Source: Halomonas elongata (GTDB taxonomy: Bacteria; Pseudomonadota; Gammaproteobacteria; Pseudomonadales; Halomonadaceae). Taken from it: a stretch of 64,000 bases of DNA. Each line of letters begins with the position of its first letter. The first letter of the stretch is position 1. Shown here piece by piece: positions 31,637-42,494 of this stretch. The position numbers were made by a program, and so were the translations under genes. Below the pieces are notes generated by a model. The model did not search any database. It had not been told where the DNA came from and saw only the letters and a list, made by a program, of their open reading frames with translations. The DNA lies in assembly GCF_029081005.1 (NCBI RefSeq), contig NZ_JAJQTQ010000007.1, positions 1 through 64,000 of the forward strand, given 5' to 3'.

Positions 31637-32815
31637 TCAGGGCTTGTGCGGCAGTGCCAGGTAATCGTGGGACTGCATTTCCTGGAGCCGCGACAAGGTA
31701 CGCTGAAACTCGAATTCCAGCTTGCCGTTGCCATACAACTGCTCCGCCGGCGCCTCGGCGGACATCAGCAGCTTGACGCCACGGTCATAGAACTCATCGA
31801 CCATGTTGATGAAGCGCCGCGCCAGGTCATCGGTGGCGCCATCCATGCAGGTGACGTTGGACACCAGCACGCTGTGGTACTCGCGCGCCAGCTCGATGTA
31901 ATCGTTCTGACTGCGCGGGCCATCGCACAGCTCGGCGAACTCGAACCACACCACGTCCTCGTGCAGCCGGCGCGTCTGCAGCATTCGATGATTGACCTCG
32001 ACGGCGACATCCTGCTCGCCCTCGCCACCGACCAGCGACCGGAAGCTACGTTCCAGTTCGGTCTCGGCCTGCTCGTCCAGCGGCGAGTGGAATATCTCAG
32101 CCTGCTCCAGGGCACGTAGCCGATAATCGACGCCCGAATCCACATTGACGACCTCGCAGTGGCGCTCCAGCAGGTCGATCGCCGGCAGGAAACGGGCACG
32201 CTGCAGGCCGTCCTTGTAGAGGTCGGCAGGCACGATATTGGACGTTGCCACCAGCACCACATCCCGGGCGAACAAGGCCTCGAGCAGGTTGGCCAGGATC
32301 ATGGCGTCGGTGATGTCCTTGACGAAGAACTCGTCGAAGCAGATGACCCGTGCCTCGTCGGCGAACTTGTCGGCCACCAGCGTCAAGGGATTGCGCTGCC
32401 CCTTGTAATGCTCGAGCTCATTGTGCACTCGCTGCATGAAGCGGTGGAAATGGGTGCGAATCTTCTCGGGAAAGGGCAGGGATTCGAAGAAGGCATCCAC
32501 CAGATAGGTCTTGCCGCGCCCCACGCCGCCCCAGAAGTAGAGACCGGAGATCGTCGGCATGTCGGGCTCTTCCGGCATATCGCGCTTGCCGAACCAGCCC
32601 GACATGCGCGCCTTCAGGCCCTTGGCAGCGGACGCCGGGGCGCTGGAGCGGGCACGAGGCGTCGTCAGCAGTTCATCGAAGAGGCGTTGCAGATGCTCGA
32701 CGGCCTGCTCCTGGGCCGGGTCGTACTGAAAGTCATCGCGCTCGAGATCGGCGCGATAGCGCGCCAGCGGCGAACCCGCTCGCGGCGCTTCAAGCGTTCT
32801 GTCGCTATCGCTCAT
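31637..32815 (-). CDS. zapE: Cell division ATPase ZapE (AFG1 family)
   Basis: ZapE is an AAA+ ATPase related to mitochondrial AFG1 that modulates Z-ring stability. The 392-residue product has the Walker A sequence GLYFWGGVGRGKTYLVDAF, FHRFMQRVHNEL, Walker B ICFDEFFVKDITDAMIL and VLVATSNIVPADLYKDGLQR with the sensor asparagine. The ATG at 32815 (MSDSDRTLEAP) is chosen because AGGA lies six bases upstream; the ATG two codons earlier overlaps that site. It is divergent from zapG, each with a TATAAT box. Confidence 0.96.
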   Translation of the reverse strand: MSDSDRTLEAPRAGSPLARYRADLERDDFQYDPAQEQAVEHLQRLFDELLTTPRARSSAPASAAKGLKARMSGWFGKRDMPEEPDMPTISGLYFWGGVGRGKTYLVDAFFESLPFPEKIRTHFHRFMQRVHNELEHYKGQRNPLTLVADKFADEARVICFDEFFVKDITDAMILANLLEALFARDVVLVATSNIVPADLYKDGLQRARFLPAIDLLERHCEVVNVDSGVDYRLRALEQAEIFHSPLDEQAETELERSFRSLVGGEGEQDVAVEVNHRMLQTRRLHEDVVWFEFAELCDGPRSQNDYIELAREYHSVLVSNVTCMDGATDDLARRFINMVDEFYDRGVKLLMSAEAPAEQLYGNGKLEFEFQRTLSRLQEMQSHDYLALPHKP

Positions 32816-32860
32816 GGGCATTCCTGGCGATCCACCCTGGCATGACATCGAAAGATCGGC

Positions 32861-32935
32861 ATTATACGCGTCGTGGACGAGCTTGGCACCGTCGCCGAGG
32901 GTCGTTGACCCCGGCGCTGGCCCAGGCTCTATAAT
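32861..32935. promoter_or_regulatory. Divergent promoters for zapE and zapG
   Basis: For zapG (plus), TTGACC (32905-32910) and TATAAT (32930-32935) are separated by 19 bp, a strong pair with long spacing. For zapE (minus), a perfect TATAAT lies at 32866-32861 without a clear -35. Confidence 0.6.
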
Positions 32936-33001
32936 GGAGCGCCGTGCGGCTTCACCGCGAGAAGCCGCCGTCAGGCCGTACGACAGCTCAGGGAGAAGGA
33001 A

Positions 33002-33430
33002 GTGGAACAAGGCAATATCAATTGGGTGCTGGCCATCGCTTGCGTGCTGGCCGGCGTAGGCATTGGCGCCCTGGGCTATCACCTGCTCAATGGCGGCGCC
33101 AGAAGTGCACAGAAACTGCGACAGCGACTCGCCGAGCGCGATCGAGAGCTCAGCGAGCTGCGTACAGGACTGGGCGAACATTTCGACCGCGCGAACGGAT
33201 TGCTCGATGCCCTCCTCGCCAATGGGCAGAGCCTGCAACGAGAAATGCAGGACAGCGCTGCCCAGCTCGACTCACCACAGCCACGCCAGCCCGACTTCGG
33301 CCAGGCCGACGAGACGCATGGCGACGTCAACGCCCCCCGCGACTATGCCGATGGCAACCGTGGCACCCTCTCCGAGGACTTCGGCCTGAAGGCCGGTGAC
33401 GAGGCTCCCGCCCAGCCGCCACGCTACTGA
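33002..33430 (+). CDS. zapG: YhcB/ZapG family inner-membrane protein (DUF1043)
   Basis: YhcB/ZapG is a small inner-membrane protein linked to division, envelope synthesis and cell shape. The 142-residue product has an N-terminal membrane helix (VLAIACVLAGVGIGALGYHLL, residues about 9-29) and then a coiled coil (RQRLAERDRELSELRTGLGEHF). The tail is disordered and acidic. The start is a GTG at 33002 preceded by GGGAGAAGGA. It pairs divergently with zapE, as in E. coli where yhcB and zapE are neighbours. Confidence 0.9.
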   Translation: MEQGNINWVLAIACVLAGVGIGALGYHLLNGGARSAQKLRQRLAERDRELSELRTGLGEHFDRANGLLDALLANGQSLQREMQDSAAQLDSPQPRQPDFGQADETHGDVNAPRDYADGNRGTLSEDFGLKAGDEAPAQPPRY

Positions 33431-33441
33431 CATGACGACGA

Positions 33442-33468
33442 GCTCGCCCCGTCCGGGCCGGGGCGAGC
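33442..33468. terminator. Terminator hairpin between zapG and the Nif3-family gene
   Basis: A perfect 10-bp stem (GCTCGCCCCG / CGGGGCGAGC) with a 7-base loop, 11 bp after the zapG stop and between convergent genes. Confidence 0.65.
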
Positions 33469-33530
33469 GCCAGGCGTCCTCTGAAAACCACCTGCGCTCG
33501 CCGGCCTCCTGGGCAGCCCCTCATATCGCA

Positions 33531-34292
33531 TCAGGCCGGATTATCGATATCCACGAAACGATGATCGACGCCGAAGCGCTCGACCAGCCACTCGCCGAGT
33601 GCCTGGACGCCGTAACGCTCGGTGGCATGGTGCCCCGCCGCCAGATAGTGAATGCCCATCTCGCGCGCCAGATGGGTGGTCCGCTCGGAGATTTCACCGG
33701 AAATGAAGGCGTCGGCACCGGCCTCGGCGGCCTGGACGATCATGTCCTGGGCCCCACCGGTGCACCAGGCAACGCGGCGCACCTCACCGCCCTCCGCTGA
33801 CTCGACCAGCAGCGGGGAACGCGCCAGACGCTCGCCGACATGCTCGGCCAGATGACGCGGTGTCATCGGCTCGGACGGCGTACCATGCCATATCAACCCT
33901 TCGCCAAGCGCCCCGTCGACGCATCCCGCGACACCAAAGCCCAGGCGCTCGGCCAGGGCCGCGTTGTTGCCCAGGGTGGCATGGGCGTCCAGGGGCAGGT
34001 GATAGGCAAGCAGGTTGATATCGTGACGCATCAGGGTGGCCAGGCGTCGCCGCTTCATGCCGACGATATTGACCGGCTCGTTCTTCCAGAAATAGCCATG
34101 ATGCACCAGCACCAGATCGGCCTCCCAGGCGACCGCCTCGTCGAGCAATGCCTGGCAGGCCGTGACCCCGCTCATGACTCGGCAGACCCGCTCCCGGCCG
34201 CTCACCTGCAGGCCGTTGACGGTATAATCCTTGAAACGTGCGGGGGCCAGTTGCTGATCGCAGGCCGCCACCAGCTCATCGCATGTCGTCAT
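33531..34292 (-). CDS. ybgI: Nif3-like dinuclear metal-center protein (YbgI family)
   Basis: Members of this family form toroidal hexamers with a dinuclear metal site; their cellular substrate is unsettled, with hydrolase and GTP cyclohydrolase-like activities proposed. The 253-residue product has LVLVHHGYFWKNEPVNI (metal-binding histidines), AYHLPLDAHATLGNNAALA and the C-terminal ISGEISERTTHLAREMGIHYLAAGHHATERYG. The ATG at 34292 follows GGAGGG closely. It is divergent from algW, an arrangement also seen in pseudomonads, with a perfect inverted repeat between the two starts. Confidence 0.93.
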   Translation of the reverse strand: MTTCDELVAACDQQLAPARFKDYTVNGLQVSGRERVCRVMSGVTACQALLDEAVAWEADLVLVHHGYFWKNEPVNIVGMKRRRLATLMRHDINLLAYHLPLDAHATLGNNAALAERLGFGVAGCVDGALGEGLIWHGTPSEPMTPRHLAEHVGERLARSPLLVESAEGGEVRRVAWCTGGAQDMIVQAAEAGADAFISGEISERTTHLAREMGIHYLAAGHHATERYGVQALGEWLVERFGVDHRFVDIDNPA

Positions 34293-34322
34293 GAACCCTC
34301 CGGGCGTGGTACGGGATGAAAT

Positions 34323-34344
34323 GTTACAATCGGCACATTGTAAC
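34323..34344. promoter_or_regulatory. Perfect inverted repeat between ybgI and algW starts
   Basis: GTTACAAT (34323-34330) and ATTGTAAC (34337-34344) form an 8-bp perfect inverted repeat with a 6-bp spacer. Each arm contains TACAAT, which reads as a -10 box outward on its strand, so the palindrome may be two face-to-face -10 elements or an operator. It lies 31 bp from the ybgI ATG and 44 bp from algW. Confidence 0.45.
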
Positions 34345-34388
34345 CACCGCTCATTCCCCCCGCGACCACGCAGAAGGAACCTCGCCGC

Positions 34389-35645
34389 ATGCGACGCGCC
34401 CTCCCCTATCTCTGGCCTGCCCTGATCGGTGTGCTGGCGGCCATCGTACTGCTCAATGCCTTTCCGCAACTACTGGGGCGCCAGGATAGCGATGACGGGT
34501 CCGGCACGGTCCTCCAGACTCGTCAGGATGAAAACACCACGGCCAGCGCCGATCGCCCGGCCCCGGAGATTCGCCAGGCGGCTCCGATGTCCCGCGACAC
34601 AGGGCCGGTGAGCTATGCCGAGGCGGTCGAGCGAGCCGCTCCCGCGGTGGTCAACATCTACTCGTCGCGGGTGGTCGAACGCGATTCCCACCCCTTGATG
34701 TCGGACCCCTTCTTCCGCCAATTCTTCGGCGACGATGCCCCCAGCCGCCAACGCATGCTCTCGAGCCTGGGCTCCGGCGTCATCGTCAGTGAAGCGGGGT
34801 ATGTACTCACCAATCACCACGTGATCAACGGCGCCGACCAGATCCAGGTGGCCCTGCGCGACGGTCGCGAGACCCTGGCCGACGTCGTGGGTACCGACCC
34901 CGAAAGTGACCTGGCGGTACTGCGTATCGACCTCGAAGACCCACCGGTGATCGAGCTCACCGACTCCCAGGACGTCGCCGTGGGCGACGTGTCACTGGCG
35001 ATCGGCAACCCGTTCGGGGTCGGACAGACCGTCACCATGGGCATCATCAGTGCAACCGGTCGCAGCCATCTGGGACTCAGCGCCTACGAAGACTTCATCC
35101 AGACCGACGCGGCCATCAATCCCGGCAATTCCGGGGGCGCCCTGATCAACCCGGAAGGCGCTCTGGTCGGCATCAACACCGCCATTTTCTCGCGCTCGGG
35201 CGGCTCCCAGGGCATCGGCTTCGCCATCCCCGCCAACCTGGCGCGCAACATTCTCGAGGAACTGGTCACCAAGGGGCGCGTGGTACGCGGCTGGCTGGGT
35301 ATCGAAGCTCAGGAACTCGACGCCGAGCTGGCGGCTTCCTTCGGTCTCGAGGCCCCCAGCGGCGTGGTCATCGCCGGTGTCGTACCGAACGGCCCGGCGG
35401 CCCAGGCCGGACTGCAGCCCGGCGACGTGCTGCTCGAGGTCGATGGCGAGCCGATTCTCGATCCACGCCAGACCATGAGCGACATCGCCGCTGTGGCACC
35501 GGGTACCGAACTGCCAGTGACGATCGTGCGCGGCGGCGAGACCCGGCAGGTTACCCTCGAAGTCGCCGAGCGACCCACACCGAGCCGCCCTTTTCCCTCC
35601 GAGCCTCAGGATTCCCCCAGCTCTCGGTCACCAGACGACCAATGA
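34389..35645 (+). CDS. algW: Envelope-stress protease AlgW/DegS (site-1 protease, single PDZ)
   Basis: AlgW/DegS is an inner-membrane-anchored periplasmic serine protease that cleaves the anti-sigma factor RseA/MucA when unfolded outer-membrane proteins accumulate, releasing sigma-E/AlgU. The 418-residue product has one N-terminal membrane anchor (YLWPALIGVLAAIVLLNAF) and a trypsin-like domain with catalytic His144 (TNHHV), Asp174 (SDLAV) and Ser248 (GNSGG). A single PDZ domain spans about residues 290-395, with a P- and S-rich tail. One PDZ plus an anchor separates it from DegP. It is divergent from the Nif3-family gene. Confidence 0.93.
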   Translation: MRRALPYLWPALIGVLAAIVLLNAFPQLLGRQDSDDGSGTVLQTRQDENTTASADRPAPEIRQAAPMSRDTGPVSYAEAVERAAPAVVNIYSSRVVERDSHPLMSDPFFRQFFGDDAPSRQRMLSSLGSGVIVSEAGYVLTNHHVINGADQIQVALRDGRETLADVVGTDPESDLAVLRIDLEDPPVIELTDSQDVAVGDVSLAIGNPFGVGQTVTMGIISATGRSHLGLSAYEDFIQTDAAINPGNSGGALINPEGALVGINTAIFSRSGGSQGIGFAIPANLARNILEELVTKGRVVRGWLGIEAQELDAELAASFGLEAPSGVVIAGVVPNGPAAQAGLQPGDVLLEVDGEPILDPRQTMSDIAAVAPGTELPVTIVRGGETRQVTLEVAERPTPSRPFPSEPQDSPSSRSPDDQ

Positions 35646-35647
35646 CA

Positions 35648-35670
35648 GACGCCCCGCGGCGCGGGGCGTC
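35648..35670. terminator. Terminator hairpin between algW and hisD
   Basis: A perfect 10-bp stem (GACGCCCCGC / GCGGGGCGTC) with a GGC loop, two bases after the algW stop and before the convergent hisD end. Confidence 0.7.
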
Positions 35671-35711
35671 AAAGGGGGCGGGCAGCTACTGCTCTCGTGC
35701 CGGACCCGACA

Positions 35712-37034
35712 TCAATCCCGAATGCGGTACTCGGCACTACGCGCATGGGCGGTCAACGACTCGCCCCGCGCCAGCACCGAGGCGGTCGGGCCCAGGCTGG
35801 AGGCGCCTTTCGCCGAGCACTGAATCAGGGACGAGCGCTTCTGAAAGTCGTAGACCCCCAGTGGTGACGAGAACCGCGCCGTACCGGACGTCGGCAGCAC
35901 ATGGTTGGGGCCGGCGCAGTAATCTCCGAGGGCCTCGGCGGTATGCCGGCCCATGAAGATGGCGCCGGCATGCCGCACCTCGGGCAACCAGGCCTCGGGC
36001 GTCGCCACCGAGAGTTCCAGGTGCTCGGGAGCAATGCGATTGATCAGGGCCAGCGCCTCGTCGCGATCCCGGCACTGGATCAAGGCACCACGCGCACCCA
36101 GCGAAGCACGCACGATCTCCTCGCGTTCCAGGGTCGGCAACTGACGCGCCATGGACGCGGCCACCGTGTCCAGATGCGCCGCATCCCAGCTCACCAGGAT
36201 GGCCTGGGCATCCTCGTCGTGCTCAGCCTGGGAGAAGAGGTCCATGGCCAGCCAGTCGGGATCGGTCTCCCCGTCGGAGACCACCATGATCTCCGACGGA
36301 CCGGCGATCATGTCGATGCCGACCCGCCCGAACACCGCCCGCTTGGCGGTGGCCACATAGATGTTGCCGGGCCCGACGATCTTGTCCACCCGCGGCACGG
36401 TCTCGGTACCGTAGGCCAGCGCCGCCACCGCCTGAGCGCCACCGATGGTGAACACATGATCGACCCCGGCCAGATGGGCGGCGGCCAGCACCAGATCGTT
36501 GAGCACGCCATCCGGTGTCGGCACCACCATGACGATCTCACCGACCCCGGCGACATGGGCCGGGAGGGCGTTCATCAGCACCGAGGAGGGATAGGCCGCC
36601 TTCCCGCCGGGCACGTAGATGCCGGCACGATCCAGCGGTGTCACCTGCTGACCCAGCACGGTGCCATCTTCCTCGGTGTACTGCCAGGACTCCGGCTTCT
36701 GGCGCTCGTGGTAACGGCGGACGCGCTCGGCGGCATCGGCCAGCGCCTGACGCTGTATCGAGGGCAGATTGTCGTAGGCCTGACGCAGCCGCTCGGGCCC
36801 CAGCGTCAATTCCGTCATGTCCTCGACAGACAATCGGTCGAAGCGGTTGCTGTATTCTACCAGGGCGGCATCGCCACGCTGTTTCACCGCCGCCAGGATG
36901 TCATCGACGCGTTGTTGAACCTCGGCGTCGGAGACGCCCTCCCAGGCCAGCAGGGCATCGAGGCGCGCCTCGAAATCGGCATCCGTGGTGGTCAGACGGG
37001 CAATGTCCAGACCACCGGCAGGGGATTCGCTCAT
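35712..37034 (-). CDS. hisD: Histidinol dehydrogenase HisD
   Basis: HisD oxidises L-histidinol to L-histidine in two NAD-dependent steps using zinc. The 440-residue product has [83 protein letters not shown] and, near the end, [14 protein letters not shown]. The ATG at 37034 (MSESPAGG) is preferred to an in-frame TTG at 37055. It is the last gene of a long minus-strand run after hisG. Confidence 0.98.
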   Translation of the reverse strand: MSESPAGGLDIARLTTTDADFEARLDALLAWEGVSDAEVQQRVDDILAAVKQRGDAALVEYSNRFDRLSVEDMTELTLGPERLRQAYDNLPSIQRQALADAAERVRRYHERQKPESWQYTEEDGTVLGQQVTPLDRAGIYVPGGKAAYPSSVLMNALPAHVAGVGEIVMVVPTPDGVLNDLVLAAAHLAGVDHVFTIGGAQAVAALAYGTETVPRVDKIVGPGNIYVATAKRAVFGRVGIDMIAGPSEIMVVSDGETDPDWLAMDLFSQAEHDEDAQAILVSWDAAHLDTVAASMARQLPTLEREEIVRASLGARGALIQCRDRDEALALINRIAPEHLELSVATPEAWLPEVRHAGAIFMGRHTAEALGDYCAGPNHVLPTSGTARFSSPLGVYDFQKRSSLIQCSAKGASSLGPTASVLARGESLTAHARSAEYRIRD

Positions 37035-37075
37035 GACGGTTCCGTCCTCTCGCAACGGTTGACAGGTGGGAGGGC

Positions 37076-37729
37076 TCAGGCGGACGCCTGTTCACGGCGA
37101 TGCGCGACCGCCTCCTGCAGACGTTGTATCAGTGGCTTGAGCCGCTCGTGCTTCATGGTCATGGCCGCCTTGTTGACCACCAGACGCGTGCTGATCGACG
37201 CGATCAATTCGCGCGGCTCCATGCCGTTGGCGCGCAGGGTATTGCCGGTATCGACGATATCGACGATCTCGTCGGCCAGGTTCATCAACGGCGCCAGTTC
37301 CATGGCACCGTATAGCTTGATGACCTCGGCCTGGATCCCCTGCTCCGCGTAATAGCGACGGGCCACCTCGATGAACTTGGTCGCCACACGGCGCCGGGCC
37401 TGTGCCGGCTCTGCGCCGGTGACGCCAGCCGTCATCAGCTTGCAGCGGGCGATTTCCAGATCCAGCGGCTCATAGAGCCCTTCGGCGCCATGTTCCAGCA
37501 GTACATCCTTGCCGGCCACGCCGACATCGGCCGCACCGAGCTGCACATAGGTCGGCACATCGGTGGCACGGATCACCACTATCTTGACGTCCGGCAGATT
37601 GGTGTCGAACAGCAGCTTGCGACTGGCCGACAGATCCTCGGCCGGCGTGATGCCGGCATCGGCCAGCAGCGGCAGCGTCTCGTCGAGAATGCGGCCCTTG
37701 GAAAGGGCCAGAATCAATTGCTTGCTCAT
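37076..37729 (-). CDS. hisG: ATP phosphoribosyltransferase HisG (short form)
   Basis: HisG catalyses the first step of histidine synthesis, joining ATP and PRPP. The 217-residue product is the short form (HisGS), which lacks the C-terminal regulatory domain and normally works as a hetero-octamer with HisZ. Motifs: [34 protein letters not shown], and the PRPP-binding [17 protein letters not shown]. HisZ is not in the window. The ATG at 37729 is the family start. It lies 20 bp after murA. Confidence 0.98.
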   Translation of the reverse strand: MSKQLILALSKGRILDETLPLLADAGITPAEDLSASRKLLFDTNLPDVKIVVIRATDVPTYVQLGAADVGVAGKDVLLEHGAEGLYEPLDLEIARCKLMTAGVTGAEPAQARRRVATKFIEVARRYYAEQGIQAEVIKLYGAMELAPLMNLADEIVDIVDTGNTLRANGMEPRELIASISTRLVVNKAAMTMKHERLKPLIQRLQEAVAHRREQASA

Positions 37730-37749
37730 GGTATTGCCCGTTGTCGGCT

Positions 37750-39024
<1,275 letters not shown>

Positions 39025-39048
39025 TCAGGCCCCTTTTCTTGGGCGGCA

Positions 39049-39294
39049 TCAGTTCTCGGCGGCATCTTGCCACTGTGCCGGTGTATAGGTACGGATGGTG
39101 ATCGCGTGCAGCGCACCGGAGGCGATTTCCTCCGACAGGGCGCCATAGATCAGTTGCTGACGCTTGACTCGCGACAGCCCCTCGAAGACCTCGCCCACGG
39201 CGACCACCTGAAAGTCACAGCCCTCGCCCTGGATATGAAATTCGCAATCGTCGAGTCGGCTCTCGAGCAGCGCCTTGACCTCACTGGGATGCAT
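39049..39294 (-). CDS. ibaG: BolA-family protein IbaG
   Basis: IbaG (YrbA) is a small BolA-family protein that partners with monothiol glutaredoxins and affects acid stress and envelope traits. The 81-residue product shows VKALLESRLDDCEFHIQGEGCDFQVVAVGEVFEGLSRVKRQQLIYGAL, the BolA fold with its conserved R-V/Q-R-Q-Q-helix, and HAITIRTYTPAQW. It lies between mlaB and murA, the same order as E. coli. Confidence 0.95.
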   Translation of the reverse strand: MHPSEVKALLESRLDDCEFHIQGEGCDFQVVAVGEVFEGLSRVKRQQLIYGALSEEIASGALHAITIRTYTPAQWQDAAEN

Positions 39295-39421
39295 CGGACC
39301 CTCACTTGTCTGTTAGTTCGACATCGAACCGTTCGTGCTGAACGACTCGATGATCAGCAGCAGGCAGAGTCGACATGGTAAAGAAAAGCGTGGCGCTTGG
39401 CGATGGCGGTCGAGGCCAGGC

Positions 39422-39766
39422 TCAGCGACCGGCCTCGACCGGCGCGACGATGGGCAGCAGGCTGTTCAGATCGGCGACCTCGGTCAATCGCGCCAGAGGG
39501 GCCGAAAGCCGTACGTCGCCGACGTCGAGCCCCGTCCGATGTGCCTGGCGCAACCATTCGAGCAGCACGCTGACAGCCGCGCTGCTGACACGATCGACGC
39601 CTTTCAGGTCGAAGGCCACCCGCCCCCCTCGACTACGGCCCTCGAGCCAGTGACGGCCGGCCTCGGCCAGGGCCGCGGCCCCGTCGAAATCGACGCTGCC
39701 GACCACCGTCAGGACGTCGTCGCCGGCCTCGAGGCGATTGGCCCCATCCTCGAGCAGGACACTCAC
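39422..39766 (-). CDS. mlaB: Mla pathway STAS-domain protein MlaB
   Basis: MlaB is the cytoplasmic STAS subunit that stabilises the MlaFEDB ABC transporter, which moves phospholipids between inner membrane and periplasm. The 114-residue product is a single STAS domain with VDFDGAAALAEAG, VAFDLKGVDRVSSAAVSVLLEWLRQA. It overlaps mlaC by 4 bp. The 127 bp to ibaG hold no gene that I can support. Confidence 0.88.
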   Translation of the reverse strand: MSVLLEDGANRLEAGDDVLTVVGSVDFDGAAALAEAGRHWLEGRSRGGRVAFDLKGVDRVSSAAVSVLLEWLRQAHRTGLDVGDVRLSAPLARLTEVADLNSLLPIVAPVEAGR

Positions 39767-40419
39767 TCACCCTCCTCCAGGTGCTCCACGTCCAACTCCG
39801 GCGCCCAGCCATCGATCACCGCATCATAGTCGCGATTCTGCGCGCGCATGGCCTGGTCGAACTGGTTGCGGAAGGTCAGGCCGAGATTGATGCCATTGAC
39901 GATCACGTTGACGACCTTCCACTGGCCGTCATCGAGACGCATCGTGTAGCTGACCGGGAAGACGGTGCCATCGACCCCGACGACTTCCATGGACACGTTG
40001 GCCTGATCGTCGTAGCGCGATGCCTGCTGCGACTGCGGCACGCGGATCTCGCGATAATCGAAGGTGACCAGGCCCTTGGCGTAGGTATCGATCAGGGTCT
40101 GGCGAAAGGTCTCGACGAAGCGCGAACGCTGCTGGGGCGTCGCATTGCCAAAATAGCGCCCCATCACGCTGGCACCGATATAGCGAAAATCGGCCACATC
40201 GGCAAGATTGTCCTCGACGACCGCCTCGAGTTCGTCGGTGTGTCGGGAGAAATAGTCCCTGCGCCCCTCGATCTGGGACATCAGTGCCTCGACGCTGTCG
40301 CGTATCAGTGCTTCGGGATGCTCGACATCCTGAGCCTGAGCCGGCAGCGCCGCCGTCAGCATGATGAGAAGCAGCAGGCCGGCGTTCAGCCGGGCCAACG
40401 GGGAAGTTGAAATCATCAT
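39763..40419 (-). CDS. mlaC: Periplasmic phospholipid-binding protein MlaC
   Basis: MlaC ferries phospholipids between the MlaA complex in the outer membrane and MlaFEDB in the inner membrane. The 218-residue product has a signal peptide (LLLLIMLTAALPAQAQ) and the family core DFRYIGASVMGRYFGNATPQQRSRFVETFRQTLIDTYAKGL. The ATG at 40419 is chosen because AAGGAG lies five bases upstream. A GTG at 40425 that overlaps the mlaD stop also overlaps this ribosome-binding site and is unlikely to be used. Confidence 0.95.
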   Translation of the reverse strand: MMISTSPLARLNAGLLLLIMLTAALPAQAQDVEHPEALIRDSVEALMSQIEGRRDYFSRHTDELEAVVEDNLADVADFRYIGASVMGRYFGNATPQQRSRFVETFRQTLIDTYAKGLVTFDYREIRVPQSQQASRYDDQANVSMEVVGVDGTVFPVSYTMRLDDGQWKVVNVIVNGINLGLTFRNQFDQAMRAQNRDYDAVIDGWAPELDVEHLEEGE

Positions 40420-40421
40420 CG

Positions 40422-40886
40422 TCACTCCTTGGCCATGTTGGACACGAACTGCTGGATGAGCTCCTCCAGCACCAGGGCGGACTGGGTGTCGCGAATGCGA
40501 TCGCCCTCGCCCAGGGTCTCGGGGGCACCGCCCACCGAGAGTCCGATGTATTGCTCACCCAGAAGCCCTGACGTCAGGATCGCGGCCGTGCTGTCCTCGG
40601 GGAGCGTATCCTCGAGACTGCCATCGAGCTCCATGATCACATGGGCATCGTACCAATCGGTATCCAGCTCGATGCTTTGCACTCGGCCCACGGTGACACC
40701 GGCCATGGTGATTCGAGCACGCGGCTTCAGACCACCGATATTGGCGAAATTGGCTTCCAGCTCGAAGCTGCTTTCGGGGCGCTCGAGGCTGAGACCGCTG
40801 ACTCTCAGGCCGAGAAATACCAACCCGAGAATACCGGCCAGCATGAACAGCCCGACTCCCAGCTCCATCGTCTTGCTACGCTTCAT
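40422..40886 (-). CDS. mlaD: MCE-domain lipid transporter subunit MlaD
   Basis: MlaD forms a hexameric periplasmic ring on the MlaFEDB transporter and passes phospholipids to or from MlaC. The 154-residue product has an N-terminal membrane helix (ELGVGLFMLAGILGLVFLGLRVSGL) and one MCE domain (FELEANFANIGGLKPRARITMAGVTVGRVQSIELD, GLLGEQYIGLSVGG). It follows mlaE and overlaps the region of the mlaC start. Confidence 0.97.
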   Translation of the reverse strand: MKRSKTMELGVGLFMLAGILGLVFLGLRVSGLSLERPESSFELEANFANIGGLKPRARITMAGVTVGRVQSIELDTDWYDAHVIMELDGSLEDTLPEDSTAAILTSGLLGEQYIGLSVGGAPETLGEGDRIRDTQSALVLEELIQQFVSNMAKE

Positions 40887-40902
40887 TGCGTGTCTCCGAA
40901 CA

Positions 40903-41685
40903 TCAGGACAGCCCTCCGAACATTACCGCGGTCAGCACGAAATCCAGCCCCAGCACCGCCAGGGACGCATACACCACGGTGCGCGTCGTGGCCCGAGAAA
41001 TCCCCTCCGAGGTCGGCACCAGGGCATACCCCTGATACACCGCGATCCAGGTCACCACCAGGGCGAAGACCAGACTCTTGAGCAGGCCATTGCCCACATC
41101 CGCGATGAAATCGACGCTGGCCTGCATGTTGCCCCAGTAGGATCCCTCGAAGACGCCGAGCCACTGTACCCCTACCAGCTGGCCACCCCAGACGCCGACC
41201 ACACCAAACCCGATGGTCAGCAGCGGCAACGCCACGAACCCGGCCCAGAGACGCGGCGCCACCACGCGGCGCAACGGATCGACACCGATCATCTCCATGC
41301 TGGTGAGCTGCTCGGTGGCCTTCATCAGGCCGATCTCGGCGGTCAATGCCGAGCCCGCACGACCGGCGAACAGCAAGGCCGCGACCACCGGCGCCAGCTC
41401 GCGCAGCAACGACAGGGCCACCATCTGCCCCAGGGCGTCCTCGGCACCGAAATCGACCAGGATGGTATAGCCCTGGAGCGCCAGCACCATGCCAATGAAC
41501 AACCCCGAGACCAGCACGATGGCCAGCGACATCACGCCGACGAAATGCACTTGCCTCAACCACAGACGAAAGCCTTCGGCGGAGGGGACGCCGAACATCG
41601 ACTGGACGAGGAAAATACCGGCATCCCCGAGACTCTCCAGGGTCTCGCATCCCCAGCGCCCCAGTCGCACGATGCGTTCGATCAT
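40903..41685 (-). CDS. mlaE: Mla transporter permease MlaE
   Basis: MlaE is the membrane permease of the phospholipid ABC transporter. The 260-residue product has about five membrane segments, the conserved cytoplasmic sequence [45 protein letters not shown], and a C-terminal hydrophobic pair. Its start overlaps the mlaF stop by 4 bp. Confidence 0.97.
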   Translation of the reverse strand: MIERIVRLGRWGCETLESLGDAGIFLVQSMFGVPSAEGFRLWLRQVHFVGVMSLAIVLVSGLFIGMVLALQGYTILVDFGAEDALGQMVALSLLRELAPVVAALLFAGRAGSALTAEIGLMKATEQLTSMEMIGVDPLRRVVAPRLWAGFVALPLLTIGFGVVGVWGGQLVGVQWLGVFEGSYWGNMQASVDFIADVGNGLLKSLVFALVVTWIAVYQGYALVPTSEGISRATTRTVVYASLAVLGLDFVLTAVMFGGLS

Positions 41686-42494
41686 CGCGGTCCTCCCGCG
41701 CCCAGCAGGTCGGCATGGAAATCGCGAGCCGGGTAATGAAACGGCACCGGCCCGTCGGCTTCGCCATGGACGAACTGTCTCACCCGAGGGTCACGATCCA
41801 CATCGAGTTCGTCCGGCGCCCCCCTGGCCATGACCCGGCCATCGGCGATCACATAGACATAATCGGCGATCGACAGTGTCTCCTTGATATCGTGGGAGAC
41901 CACCACGGCGGTCAGCCCAAGAGCCTCATTGAGCCGGCGGATCAACTGCACCAGCACCCCCATGGAAATCGGATCCTGACCGACGAAGGGCTCGTCATAG
42001 AGGACCAGTTCAGGGTCCAGGGCAATGGCTCGCGCCAGGGCCACTCGGCGCGCCATGCCACCGGACAGCTCGGCGGGCGTCAGTTCGCGGGCGCCGCGCA
42101 ACCCGACGGCCTGCAGTTTCAGCAAGACCAGATCACGAATCATCGACTCGGGAAGATCGGTATGCACGCGCAGCGGGAAAGCCACATTTTCGTACACGTC
42201 GAGATCAGAGAACAGGGCACCGCTCTGGAACAACATGCCCATGCGCCGACGCAACTTGAACAGCGCCTTGCGCGACAGCGCATGCACGTCCTCGCCGGCG
42301 ATACGCACACGCCCGGCATCCGGCACGAGCTGACCCCCGATCAGTTTGAGCAGGGTCGTCTTGCCGGTACCACTAGGGCCCATGATGGCGGTGATCCGCC
42401 CACGCGGTATCGCCATGTCGACGCCGCGGAAGATCGCCGTCTCGCCGCGGGAATAATGCAGGCCCTCCACTTCAACGAAAGGGGAGTCGGTCAT
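41682..42494 (-). CDS. mlaF: Mla transporter ATPase MlaF
   Basis: MlaF is the ABC ATPase of the phospholipid transporter. The 270-residue product has Walker [17 protein letters not shown], the signature [16 protein letters not shown] and Walker [15 protein letters not shown], with the His switch in VVVSHDIKE. The ATG at 42494 ([17 protein letters not shown]) is the family start. It leads a minus-strand run mlaF-E-D-C-B-ibaG-murA-hisG-hisD. It is divergent from yrbG across 142 bp. Confidence 0.97.
   Translation of the reverse strand: MTDSPFVEVEGLHYSRGETAIFRGVDMAIPRGRITAIMGPSGTGKTTLLKLIGGQLVPDAGRVRIAGEDVHALSRKALFKLRRRMGMLFQSGALFSDLDVYENVAFPLRVHTDLPESMIRDLVLLKLQAVGLRGARELTPAELSGGMARRVALARAIALDPELVLYDEPFVGQDPISMGVLVQLIRRLNEALGLTAVVVSHDIKETLSIADYVYVIADGRVMARGAPDELDVDRDPRVRQFVHGEADGPVPFHYPARDFHADLLGAGGPR

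Noticed and set aside
34317-34344. Palindrome near algW considered as a Zur box
   Set aside because: The left half resembles GAAATGTTATAAT, but the arm spacing of the Zur consensus is about 4 bp shorter and neither gene is a known zinc-uptake gene.
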